Notes under the pieces: generated by a model
The model's input: the letters and a program-made list of their open reading frames with translations, nothing else
The model's database searches: none
What the model was told of the DNA's origin: nothing
Shown: one piece after another, positions 1 to 6,997 of the stretch
Position numbering within the stretch: position 1 is the first letter of the stretch
How the letters are laid out: each line of letters opens with the position of its first letter
NCBI GenBank assembly: GCA_030606165.1
Contig: JAUWGZ010000015.1
Span: 1 to 20,449 of the forward strand
DNA length: 20,449 nucleotides
Reading direction: 5' to 3'
Origin: Dehalococcoidia bacterium
Lineage (GTDB): Bacteria; Chloroflexota; Dehalococcoidia; GIF9; AB-539-J10
Translations under genes and position numbers: made by a program

Positions 1-2030
1 TGATGCACCCGTTGAAGCGAGCGGGAGAACGCGGTGAAGGCAAGTGGCAGAAAATCAGCTGGGAGCAGGCTTTCGATGAAATCGCCGGCAAACTGGGTGA
101 TATAAAAGAAAGGTTCGGGCCGGAAAGCCTGGTCGTTACCGAGGGCACGTATAGAAGCGGGGCTTTCTGGATTCGTTCGCGGTTTCTCAATCTTTTCGGC
201 AACCCGCAAAACGTAGCTCATACCGGGGTTATTTGTCTCCTGAATTGCCACGCCATAGACATGGCGCTTATTGGAGGCTGCTGCAGCCTGGTATCCAATA
301 TTTCCCACAGTAATTGCGTGGTTGTCTGGGGACAAAATCCCGCAAGTTCGTTTCCGAGGACAATAGCCGGCATCAAAAAGAGGCGGCGTGGTAAAGGATG
401 CAAGCTCATCGTTATCGATCCGAGGCGTACCAGGACAGCCGAACTTGCCGATATCTGGCTCCAGCTAAGGCCGGGCACCGATGCCGCTCTGGCTATGGGC
501 TGGTTGAACGTTATCATCAACGAAGAACTCTACGATAAAGATTTTGTCTCAAAGTGGACTTACGGCTTCGAACAACTGGCACAACGTGTTCAGGAATACA
601 GTCCCGGGAAGGTTGCGGGAATCACCGGCCTGACCGAAGAGCAAATCGTTTCCTCCGCCCGGATGTATGCCACCTCTAGACCTGCCTGTATAGTGCGTGG
701 CGTTGCTTCCGACCAGATAGGCCGCAATGCCGGCAGAGTAGAACAGGCCAGGGTTATCCTGCGCGCTATCACCGGCAACCTCGATGTAAGAGGCGGCGAC
801 CTTATTCCCGGCATCGGGCCGGAAATAAACGGCAAACGCTTCAGGCGGGAGGTAATTCTTGAGCTAAGCGACAGGTTGCCCCTTGAGCAACGCCCGAAAC
901 AAATCGGCGCAGACCGCTTCAGGGCTATGTCCTGGCAGAGCTACGAACTGACCTCACCATACTATGAAAATGCCTACGGTATACACGAACTCGTGGGACA
1001 CCGGGTAGCAGCCTCACCGCCATTGACCTGGCGTGCTATTCTAACCGGTGAACCGTATCCGGTAAAAGCCATGATTACCTGGGATAGCAATCCCTTGCTC
1101 TGGGCAGCAAATACCAAACTCGTGTACGAAGCCTTGAAAAGTAAAAACCTAGACCTCCATGTCGTCTGCGATTTCTGGCTGACACCAACAGCGGAGCTTG
1201 CCGATTACGTATTGCCAGTTTCAAGCTGGATGGAGAGACCGCTTTGTTCGACTTTCGAAGACCTGACTGACGTGGTTTTCGGCGGAGGCCGGGCAATTCG
1301 ACCCCTGGGAGAGCGGAAAGACGATTATACAATCTGGCGCGAGCTCGGCATCAGGCTCGGGCAAGAAGGTGACTGGCCCTGGGAAACCTTCGAAGAAGCG
1401 ATTGAATACCAGCTTGAACCGCTGGGGATAACTTATGAAGAATTCGTTAAAGCCGGATTTGTCAGGGGTGCCCGAAAATATAAAAAATATGAAGAGAAAG
1501 GATTTCCTACAGCCAGCGGCAAGGTTGAATTATACTCCACGGTATTTGAAAAACTGGGCTATGACCCCTTGCCTTTCTACGAAGAGCCGCCGGAAAGCCC
1601 GGTGAGCACACCGGAAGTAGCCAGAGAGTATCCCTTGATTTTAAATACCGGCGGCAGGTTTATGCCGATGTTCCATTCAGAGCACAGGCAATGGGGCACT
1701 GGAATGAGAGAGAGACACCCTGATCCGCTGACAGATATTCATCCGGATACCGCCCACAAACTAGGTATCAGTGAAGGGGATTGGATATTTATTGAAACAA
1801 GGCGAGGAAGAATTAAGCAAAAGGCACATCTTAACCCTGGCATACTCAGCAACGTGGTGAATTGTGAAGCCAGCTGGTGGTTCCCGGAGATGCCGGGAGC
1901 GGAACCTTCCCTCCACGGACTCTGGGAATCAAATGCCAACGTCCTGACGCTTGATGACCCTGATTGTTGCGACCCGTTGACCGGCGGCTGGTGTAACCGG
2001 GCACTGCTATGCCGGGCCTATAAAGTCTAA
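1..2030 (+). CDS. Molybdopterin-dependent oxidoreductase (DMSO reductase family), 5'-truncated by window edge
   Basis: This is the catalytic subunit of a membrane-associated or periplasmic redox enzyme using bis-MGD molybdenum or tungsten cofactor; the substrate is not predictable. The visible 675 residues begin at HPLKRAGERGEGKW, which in this family directly follows the N-terminal 4Fe-4S domain, so the Met at base 3 is internal and the real start, [4Fe-4S] cysteines and any Tat signal lie off-window. Cofactor-binding segments are visible: GQNPASS (110-116), IDPRRT (138-143) and LRPGTDAALAMG (156-166). From about residue 550 a dinucleotide-binding C-terminal domain follows (LILNTGGR, DIHPDTAHKLGISEGDW, ending ALLCRAYKV). 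Aligning NVAHTGVIC (70-78) with the NVDHCARV(U/C) segment of formate dehydrogenases puts Cys78 at the metal-ligand position; Cys82, before a His, is the alternative. The family call is firm; the reaction is unknown. Confidence 0.93.
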   Translation, partial: MHPLKRAGERGEGKWQKISWEQAFDEIAGKLGDIKERFGPESLVVTEGTYRSGAFWIRSRFLNLFGNPQNVAHTGVICLLNCHAIDMALIGGCCSLVSNISHSNCVVVWGQNPASSFPRTIAGIKKRRRGKGCKLIVIDPRRTRTAELADIWLQLRPGTDAALAMGWLNVIINEELYDKDFVSKWTYGFEQLAQRVQEYSPGKVAGITGLTEEQIVSSARMYATSRPACIVRGVASDQIGRNAGRVEQARVILRAITGNLDVRGGDLIPGIGPEINGKRFRREVILELSDRLPLEQRPKQIGADRFRAMSWQSYELTSPYYENAYGIHELVGHRVAASPPLTWRAILTGEPYPVKAMITWDSNPLLWAANTKLVYEALKSKNLDLHVVCDFWLTPTAELADYVLPVSSWMERPLCSTFEDLTDVVFGGGRAIRPLGERKDDYTIWRELGIRLGQEGDWPWETFEEAIEYQLEPLGITYEEFVKAGFVRGARKYKKYEEKGFPTASGKVELYSTVFEKLGYDPLPFYEEPPESPVSTPEVAREYPLILNTGGRFMPMFHSEHRQWGTGMRERHPDPLTDIHPDTAHKLGISEGDWIFIETRRGRIKQKAHLNPGILSNVVNCEASWWFPEMPGAEPSLHGLWESNANVLTLDDPDCCDPLTGGWCNRALLCRAYKV

Positions 2031-2090
2031 ATTCCAGGGACACCATACAAATTAGGCCTACTACAAATCAGGTGTCATGTCCACAGAATA
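2031..2090. repeat. Repeat family A, copy 1 (60-bp imperfect palindrome)
   Basis: Begins ATTCCAGGGACACCATAC one base after the oxidoreductase stop and ends TGTCCACAGAATA. The two ends are near inverted repeats (GGGACACCATA against TATTATGTCCC in the consensus), with TAGGCCTA near the centre. Five other copies occur in the window. The design resembles REP elements mobilised by RAYT/IS200-type transposases (inference). It stands 7 bp before repeat B copy 1. Confidence 0.8.
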
Positions 2091-2097
2091 AAAAGAT

Positions 2098-2256
2098 GAC
2101 GGATTGTGCGGTTTTGTGAGCACCTTTAAGTGCTAAGTAATAAATTCGATTCCGCCTTTGGTAATCTGGCTCAGAAGACGCCGAAGGGCAAAGAGCTAAG
2201 ATTGCCAGGTAGCTTATTAAGGTTGTTTAATACCGCCGTGGCTCTATTCCGGGTTT
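2098..2256 (+). repeat. Repeat family B, copy 1 (longest copy)
   Basis: Modules in order: head GACGGATTGTGCGGTTTT; TTTAAGTGCTAAGTAATAAA; CCGCCTTTGG; mid segment CTGGCTCAGAAGACGCCGAA with GAGC and GCCAG forming nested complementary arms (CTGGCTC pairing with GAGC and CCAG around a GCC-GAAG-GGC hairpin); AGCTTATTAAGG; and the tail CCGCCGTGGCTCTATTC. All modules recur elsewhere in the window. A 69-codon open frame at 2130-2339 over this repeat is not considered a gene. Confidence 0.8.
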
Positions 2257-2321
2257 ACATCTGCCTCAGGTGTTATGGATGGCAAAATGAACAATCTGAA
2301 CTGTGTAAGACCTCCCTCTCT

Positions 2322-2348
2322 TTGTTGATGGCTGCATAAGTCTATAAT
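2322..2348 (+). promoter_or_regulatory. Candidate promoter of the M48 protease gene
   Basis: A perfect TATAAT stands at 2343-2348, about 26 bp before the ATG. The best upstream hexamer is TTGTTG at 2322-2327 with a short 15-bp spacer, so only the -10 is convincing. Confidence 0.35.
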
Positions 2349-2374
2349 AAACTATAGTTGTAACTGGCCGAGCA

Positions 2375-3616
2375 ATGATGAATCCCTTTTTCTTTATCAT
2401 TCTTTTCGCCCTGCTTATTGAGTATGCGATAGGAGTGGTTGCACATCGGCTCAATCTCAAGTCCCTGAGATCGGAACCACCTCCCGCTCTTGAAGAGGTG
2501 TACAAACCGGAGGATTATCGTAAGTCTCAAGAATATGTTCGCACTAATACCCGTTTTGCTTTCGTAACCAGTACGTTCAGCCTGGCTGTTCTACTTTCTT
2601 TCTGGTTTGCTGGCGGCTTCAACTATCTTGACCAGATAGTCAGGTCCTGGGGCTTCGTTCCTATCTTGAACGGATTGTTTTACATCGGCATTCTGCTGAT
2701 AGGCTATAGCCTTCTTACGCTGCCTTTCAGCATTTATCGCACCTTCGTAATTGAGGAGAGATTCGGTTTCAACAGGACTACCCCTCGCACTTTCCTGGTG
2801 GACAGGGTCAAGGGCCTGGGCCTTGCAACACTGCTTGGTGCTTCCTTGCTAGCTGGTATTTTGGCCTTATTTAAATATGCGGGCTACCATGCCTGGCTAT
2901 ATTGCTGGATTGCCTTCACTGGATTTTCCCTGATTTTGCAATATGTGGCTCCAACGTGGATTATGCCTCTCTTCAACAAGTTCACTCCAATGGAACCAGG
3001 GGAGTTGAAAGAGGCTATTCTCAACTATGCCCGCTCGGTCGATTTCCCCATCAAAAACGTTTTCGTGATGGATGGCTCCAAGCGCTCCAGTAAATCAAAT
3101 GCCTTTTTTACCGGATTTGGCCGTAACAAACGAATTGCCCTATTTGATACCTTAATCAAAAGGCATACAGTGCCCGAACTAATAGCCGTGCTTGCCCACG
3201 AAATCGGTCATCACAAGAAGAAGCACATACTACAGGGCACAATAATCAATATTCTTCACGCAGGAGTGCTCTTTTTTGTGCTATCTATCTTCCTGAGCAG
3301 CCCGGGGCTCTACGATGCATTCTATATGGGGCAACAATCCATTTACAGCGGGATTTTGTTCTTCGGCTTGCTCTACACCCCACTGGAAATGGTGCTTTCG
3401 GTCATAATGCACGCGCTATCGCGTAGGAACGAGTACGAAGCTGACCGCTTCGCAGCCGAGACTATCCAGCATCCACAGCATCTGATAGAGGCGTTGAAGA
3501 AACTCTATGCAGGTAATCTGTCAAACTTGATGCCCCATCCCTTCTACGTTTTTCTCAACTATTCTCATCCGCCCCTGCTCCAGCGCATGCGTGCTATTCT
3601 GCGAGATGAGGCCTGA
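2375..3616 (+). CDS. Ste24-type M48 family zinc metallopeptidase
   Basis: An integral-membrane zinc endopeptidase of the CAAX prenyl protease 1 / Ste24 group (413 aa, normal length). The N-terminal half is membrane-embedded, with hydrophobic stretches near residues 4-22, 63-80, 95-120, 148-168 and 174-195, as in the M48 N-terminal domain. The catalytic motif HEIGHH starts at His275 (zinc ligands His275 and His279, base Glu276), and NEYEAD at 352-357 supplies the third ligand, probably Glu353. Two hydrophobic segments lie between these, as expected. Bacterial homologues are thought to act in membrane-protein quality control; bacteria lack prenylated CAAX substrates, so the substrate is unknown. 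The start is one of two adjacent ATGs (2375 or 2378); no good Shine-Dalgarno precedes them. Monocistronic: repeats A1/B1 lie upstream and a 190-bp gap downstream. Confidence 0.92.
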   Translation: MMNPFFFIILFALLIEYAIGVVAHRLNLKSLRSEPPPALEEVYKPEDYRKSQEYVRTNTRFAFVTSTFSLAVLLSFWFAGGFNYLDQIVRSWGFVPILNGLFYIGILLIGYSLLTLPFSIYRTFVIEERFGFNRTTPRTFLVDRVKGLGLATLLGASLLAGILALFKYAGYHAWLYCWIAFTGFSLILQYVAPTWIMPLFNKFTPMEPGELKEAILNYARSVDFPIKNVFVMDGSKRSSKSNAFFTGFGRNKRIALFDTLIKRHTVPELIAVLAHEIGHHKKKHILQGTIINILHAGVLFFVLSIFLSSPGLYDAFYMGQQSIYSGILFFGLLYTPLEMVLSVIMHALSRRNEYEADRFAAETIQHPQHLIEALKKLYAGNLSNLMPHPFYVFLNYSHPPLLQRMRAILRDEA

Positions 3617-3687
3617 CTTTCCGAGCAAGAGGGCTATCCGTCACAGGCATATAGGCAACGATGTCCTACAACGGTGTGCTATGCGCG

Positions 3688-3716
3688 TTGACAATTACAC
3701 AAGGGACAGTTAGACT
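3688..3716 (+). promoter_or_regulatory. Sigma-70 promoter for the ABM gene
   Basis: A consensus TTGACA at 3688-3693 and TAGACT at 3711-3716 are separated by 17 bp. This predicts transcription from about 3723 and an 84-nt leader before the ATG at 3807. Confidence 0.5.
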
Positions 3717-3806
3717 GAAGTCAGCGCATACTAAGTAACATTCGACGAGATAGCCTGAAGCATAAAAGGAAAGGAAACTGCAGGCGAGAAGTGAAAGGAG
3801 GCGGCA

Positions 3807-4103
3807 ATGATAAAAGGTATCATAGGATATAGGGTATTGATTTATAAGGACCTAGAGCCCACATTGAGACAGCTCAGGTCGCATGCCATGCAATATCCGG
3901 GCTTCGTTAACGCTGAGAATCTCGTCAGCGAGGAGGATTTCTCTGTCGTCGTAATGTTAAGCACATGGGAGACGACTGAAAACTGGAGGACATGGGTGGA
4001 GTCAAAGAGAACGCGAGATTTGCTTCAACAAGCCAAAGCAATTGTGCTGGAAGCGGCCAGAATAACAACATACAGGACAATGCCCACAGCAGAGTGGCGC
4101 TAA
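3807..4103 (+). CDS. Antibiotic biosynthesis monooxygenase (ABM) fold protein
   Basis: A 98-aa single-domain protein of the ABM superfamily (dimeric alpha/beta ferredoxin-like fold). Visible hallmarks are the first strand IGYRVLIYKD, the central PGFVNAENLVSEEDFSVVVMLSTWETTENWRTWVES (strand, hairpin, strand, then a helix after W-E), and a C-terminal strand ARITTYRT. Family members include heme- and quinone-degrading monooxygenases and many small proteins of unknown role; nothing here fixes a substrate. The start is well supported: AAAGGAGG lies 7 bases before the ATG. It appears to be a single-gene unit with its own promoter. After its stop comes the densest cluster of intergenic repeats in the window. 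Confidence 0.8.
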   Translation: MIKGIIGYRVLIYKDLEPTLRQLRSHAMQYPGFVNAENLVSEEDFSVVVMLSTWETTENWRTWVESKRTRDLLQQAKAIVLEAARITTYRTMPTAEWR

Positions 4104-4179
4104 TAAGGCGTCAGTCTTTGTTGATAACGGCTCCTTTCAATTTTCTGGTTATCCCAGGCATGCCTGAAGTCACAATCTA

Positions 4180-4280
4180 GCGGATTGTGCGGTTTTTCAC
4201 TTGCTTTGAGCGCTAAGGGACAAATTCAACCCCGCTCTGGCTTAAGTTTTCTTCCCCTCTTTAAGTCTTAAGAAGTCCCC
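4180..4280 (+). repeat. Repeat family B, copy 2 (internally deleted form)
   Basis: The head CGGATTGTGCGGTTTTT and GAGCGCTAAGGGACAAATTC are followed by CCCGCTCTGG, which joins straight to a tail with two CTTAAG sites around a pyrimidine run. The mid module is missing. The same junction occurs in copy 7 (16810-16903), and the same tail in copy 8 (18589-18677). Confidence 0.7.
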
Positions 4281-4283
4281 AAA

Positions 4284-4343
4284 ATTCCAGGGACACCATA
4301 ACAATTAGGCCTACTACAAATTAGGTATTATGTCCCCAGAATA
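4284..4343. repeat. Repeat family A, copy 2
   Basis: ATTCCAGGGACACCATA ... TATTATGTCCCCAGAATA. It is the most symmetrical copy: the left arm and the reverse complement of the right arm agree over most of 18 bases. It is sandwiched between B copy 2 and B copy 3. Confidence 0.8.
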
Positions 4344-4349
4344 CCCGGG

Positions 4350-4398
4350 GCGCCTCTGGTAATCTGGCTCAGAAGACGCCGAAGGGCAAAGAATTAAG
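4350..4398 (+). repeat. Repeat family B, copy 3 (mid module only)
   Basis: CGCCTCTGGTAATCTGGCTC followed by AGAAGACGCCGAAGGGCAAA, then divergence (GAATTAAGAG instead of GAGCTAAGAT), so the closing GAGC arm of the mid-module hairpin is lost. The copy ends a few bases before the -10 of the next gene. Confidence 0.7.
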
Positions 4399-4401
4399 AG
4401 G

Positions 4402-4410
4402 TGGTATAAT
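4402..4410 (+). promoter_or_regulatory. Extended -10 promoter of the GT2-deacetylase gene
   Basis: TGGTATAAT matches the extended -10 form (TGnTATAAT) exactly. Predicted initiation is near 4417, giving a leader of about 23 nt with no clear Shine-Dalgarno. The promoter abuts repeat B copy 3. Confidence 0.55.
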
Positions 4411-4439
4411 TAGTCTATCTCGTTCTGGATTGACAAGTC

Positions 4440-6062
4440 ATGGGCGATAGTAACACAGTGCAAGTACCAATGGCTAGTTCTAAAGGGCCACCCTCTGTAT
4501 CGGTAGTCATACCAGCTTATAACGAAGAAAAATATCTGCCTCTGTGTTTAGAGTCAATAAAAAAGCAGGACTACGCCGCGGAGTATGAGGTCATCGTTGT
4601 TGATAATGCCAGCACGGATAATACTGCCAAGATAGCTCTAGATTGGGGAGCAAAGGTTGTCTATGAAAGTAAGCGAAGTCCCGCGTGCGCCAGGCAAAGA
4701 GGTGCTGAAGTAGCAACAGGAGAGGTTATCGCCTTCATCGATGCCGATACTCAGGCACCACCTTGCTGGCTTTCAGCCATCGTGTCGCGCTTTGTCCAGG
4801 AGCCAAAGACGGTGGTGATAAGCGGTCCCTATGCCTACTTCGATGCCGGCAGCATTGCCAGGATTGCCTCTTACATTGGTAATTTCATAAGCATTATCAT
4901 AGACCAGGTTTTCCGGAAAGTTCTTAATAAGGGTAGTGCAGTATGGGGGTCTAACTTCGCCGTGCGCCGGTCAGCGCTCCTGGAGGTGGGCGGATTTGAT
5001 ACCAGCATCAGGTTTTACGGAGAGGAGTACGAACTTTCCTTGAGACTGAGGATAGCCGGTAAGGGAGGCATTATCCCCCGGCTCTTTGTCCTTACTTCAG
5101 CTCGCCGCCTGAAAAGGATTGGCGTAGTGACCCTATACTGGAACTGGGTTGTGGACTACTTCTCGGTACTTTTCTGGTATGAACCAATCTCCGAAAGGCT
5201 GGAAGACTTGCCGGCCAAAGCGTGGCAAACCGTGGTTGCCAGTTTTTCCTGGCAGAGAGCTAAAGTATCCTTGTGGTATGTTGCCCTTCTCTTTGTCTTA
5301 CTCTGGTTGCATATCGGCCCCGCGATTGAGGCGGTGGGAAGGGCCATTTATGTCTTTGATATCGGCGTTCTGAGTACATTGTTTGCCTACCACGGGATCA
5401 ACCCTCGCTCCTGGTTCTATGGCAAGGTGTTGTCTAATGGCAATCGCAACCATTCTCGGATTGCGCTGACATTTGATGACGGCCCGAATGAACCATATAC
5501 CTCCCAGGTTCTCAGCATATTGGAGCAATATAAAATAAAAGCGACCTTCTTTATCATCGGGCAAAACGCTCGGCGCTATCCTGATATCTGCCGGCGGATA
5601 GTGACAGCAGGAAATGTGATTGGGAATCACTCCTATCATCACCGCAAGTCACTATGCCTGAGACGGGGCAAGGCAATTGCTCGTGAGATTGAGCTGGCTC
5701 ATCAGGCAATCTATGACTCTACCGGATTTGAGCCCAAGCTTTTTCGCCCTCCCCACGGCTTCCGTACCCCCTGGCTGATGCGAACTGTTCGCCACCTCGG
5801 CTACACGGTAGTTACCTGGGACAACATGACCGGCGACTGGAAGGCAGATAAGTCTGGCGAGGAGATTGTACAGGCTATCGTTCAGCGGGTAAAGCCAGGG
5901 AGCGTAATTGTCCTGCATGATGGCCGCGACAGCAGACCAAGCTATGACCGCAGCCAGATGCTCCAGGCTCTGCCATTAGTCATTGAACCCCTAAAGAAGA
6001 GGGGTTTTGATTTTGTCACCATACCTGAGCTTCTTGAATCGGACGGGGAGCCCTCGGTTTAG
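4440..6062 (+). CDS. Bifunctional glycosyltransferase family 2 / polysaccharide deacetylase (CE4) fusion
   Basis: A 540-aa two-enzyme protein. Residues 18-250 are a GT-A glycosyltransferase: VSVVIPAYNEE (19-30), VDNASTDNT, the DAD metal motif at 101-103 and GGFDTSIRFYGEEYEL with the acidic catalytic pair. There is no QxxRW, so it is unlikely to be a processive synthase. A strongly hydrophobic segment at about 276-300 would cross the membrane. Residues 340-530 are a NodB/CE4 deacetylase: TFDDGP (Asp346, Asp347), His397 and His401 as metal ligands, RPPHG (436-440) and LHDG (492-495). All catalytic motifs are present. With one transmembrane pass the transferase would be cytosolic and the deacetylase outside, suggesting sugar addition followed by N-deacetylation of a surface glycan or lipid (inference). 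ATG 4470 is an alternative start. The next gene, YkoP-like, converges 28 bp away. Confidence 0.92.
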   Translation: MGDSNTVQVPMASSKGPPSVSVVIPAYNEEKYLPLCLESIKKQDYAAEYEVIVVDNASTDNTAKIALDWGAKVVYESKRSPACARQRGAEVATGEVIAFIDADTQAPPCWLSAIVSRFVQEPKTVVISGPYAYFDAGSIARIASYIGNFISIIIDQVFRKVLNKGSAVWGSNFAVRRSALLEVGGFDTSIRFYGEEYELSLRLRIAGKGGIIPRLFVLTSARRLKRIGVVTLYWNWVVDYFSVLFWYEPISERLEDLPAKAWQTVVASFSWQRAKVSLWYVALLFVLLWLHIGPAIEAVGRAIYVFDIGVLSTLFAYHGINPRSWFYGKVLSNGNRNHSRIALTFDDGPNEPYTSQVLSILEQYKIKATFFIIGQNARRYPDICRRIVTAGNVIGNHSYHHRKSLCLRRGKAIAREIELAHQAIYDSTGFEPKLFRPPHGFRTPWLMRTVRHLGYTVVTWDNMTGDWKADKSGEEIVQAIVQRVKPGSVIVLHDGRDSRPSYDRSQMLQALPLVIEPLKKRGFDFVTIPELLESDGEPSV

Positions 6063-6090
6063 CAAGCCCGGTTTCGGCATACGAGCGAAC

Positions 6091-6672
6091 TCAGGGGTGT
6101 TTTGGGCCGTACCTGGTCAAAAGTGCTGCCCTGGAAAGCCAGATTTCTTTTAGCTCCCAAGGCTTTTCTCTGAGTTTAGGTGCCTCGCCCGCCCGTAAAT
6201 GATAGATTTGCATTAACCCGGCCATATAGAAGCGGGCCCCTTTCTTCCACAAGCTATCGGGCAGTTCGTCAACCTGGAATCCCAGTCGTGTGGCGGCTAC
6301 ATGCTGGAGGGTGCTGCCGTGGAGCGCTGTAATATCGCCAAACATCCCGCTGGCTATTTGCTGAGCTAAAAGGTGGAGGTCCTGCGCGAAGCAACCAAGG
6401 AATTCCCGGGGCGATTGTGAGGCTCTGATATTGAGCTTGCGCCTTTTTTTAAACCAGGCGTTGTTCAAATGAAGCTCTATAATTGTGTCTCCAGTTTTTA
6501 CTTCAGAGCTGTCATTTAGTACCCTGGTGGGGCCTTTGTAGTGGCGAAGGTTGAAGTTAATAATGCCGCTACCATCGGCTTTCAGAGGCCTGATGTGATG
6601 GATTACTCTCAAAAGTCTGTCCACCACAGGCCACAACAGCAGGACAAACCGAGGTGGCACACTCTTTGGCAT
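6091..6672 (-). CDS. YkoP-like domain protein
   Basis: A 193-aa protein resembling the Bacillus YkoP family from memory of that sequence: hydrophobic N-terminus FVLLLWPVVDRLLRVIHHI, then RHYKGPTRVLNDSSEVKTGDTIIELHLNN with the GDxxxELHxxN signature, a central helical part (QIASGMFGDITALHGSTLQHVAATRLGF), and a C-terminal WLSRAALLTRYG. YkoP has no assigned biochemical function, but related domains are often linked to polysaccharide deacetylases; here the GT2-deacetylase fusion is the convergent neighbour 28 bp away. The frame opens at ATG 6720, but ATG 6672 has GGAG 7 bases upstream and gives an N-terminus like the family, so I chose it. No transmembrane pass is certain. Confidence 0.65.
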   Translation of the reverse strand: MPKSVPPRFVLLLWPVVDRLLRVIHHIRPLKADGSGIINFNLRHYKGPTRVLNDSSEVKTGDTIIELHLNNAWFKKRRKLNIRASQSPREFLGCFAQDLHLLAQQIASGMFGDITALHGSTLQHVAATRLGFQVDELPDSLWKKGARFYMAGLMQIYHLRAGEAPKLREKPWELKEIWLSRAALLTRYGPKHP

Positions 6673-6768
6673 TAGTTGTCTCCGTAAGTGGTATACCAGT
6701 ATGAGTCCGTGTAACAACATTTTACCATACGGAGCTCGGCACGTCCTGAACGTGGAGCTACAGCCTAT

Positions 6769-6834
6769 TGAGGCAATTTAATTGAGTTAACATCTTGACG
6801 GATTGTGCAGTTTTCCAGTCTCTTTTAAGCGCTA
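6769..6834 (+). repeat. Repeat family B, copy 4 (head only)
   Basis: TGAGGCAATT, a few unrelated bases, then GACGGATTGTGCAGTTTTCC and TTTTAAGCGCTA. The repeat stops there, with no mid or tail module. The rest of the 6673-6997 space holds this copy and the promoter of the radical SAM gene. Confidence 0.65.
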
Positions 6835-6932
6835 CGAGTCCTTTTTCCAGCTTCCTAGTCGTGGACAACGGAGTTAACAATACGACGTTTTGTGTTGCTT
6901 CCCCCCAGGCAACAAATTACTTAGACCTTCCC

Positions 6933-6962
6933 TTGATATAGCCAGTGTTTGACAGGTATTAT
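6933..6962 (+). promoter_or_regulatory. Sigma-70 promoter of the radical SAM gene
   Basis: TTGATA (6933-6938) and TATTAT (6957-6962) are separated by 18 bp, 36 bp upstream of the ATG. Each hexamer is one mismatch from consensus. Confidence 0.6.
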
Positions 6963-6997
6963 ATGAGACTCGAACTTATCCTGTAATCGGGGCTCTA

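Noticed and set aside
2098..2256. Repeat B as a known riboswitch or tmRNA-like structured RNA
   Set aside because: No known riboswitch core (for example GEMM, cobalamin or SAM motifs) could be matched, and several copies are truncated and lie downstream of genes or between convergent ones.
2130..2339. 69-codon open frame on the plus strand
   Set aside because: It runs wholly through repeat B copy 1 and its flank, has no ribosome site, and is not kept open in other copies.
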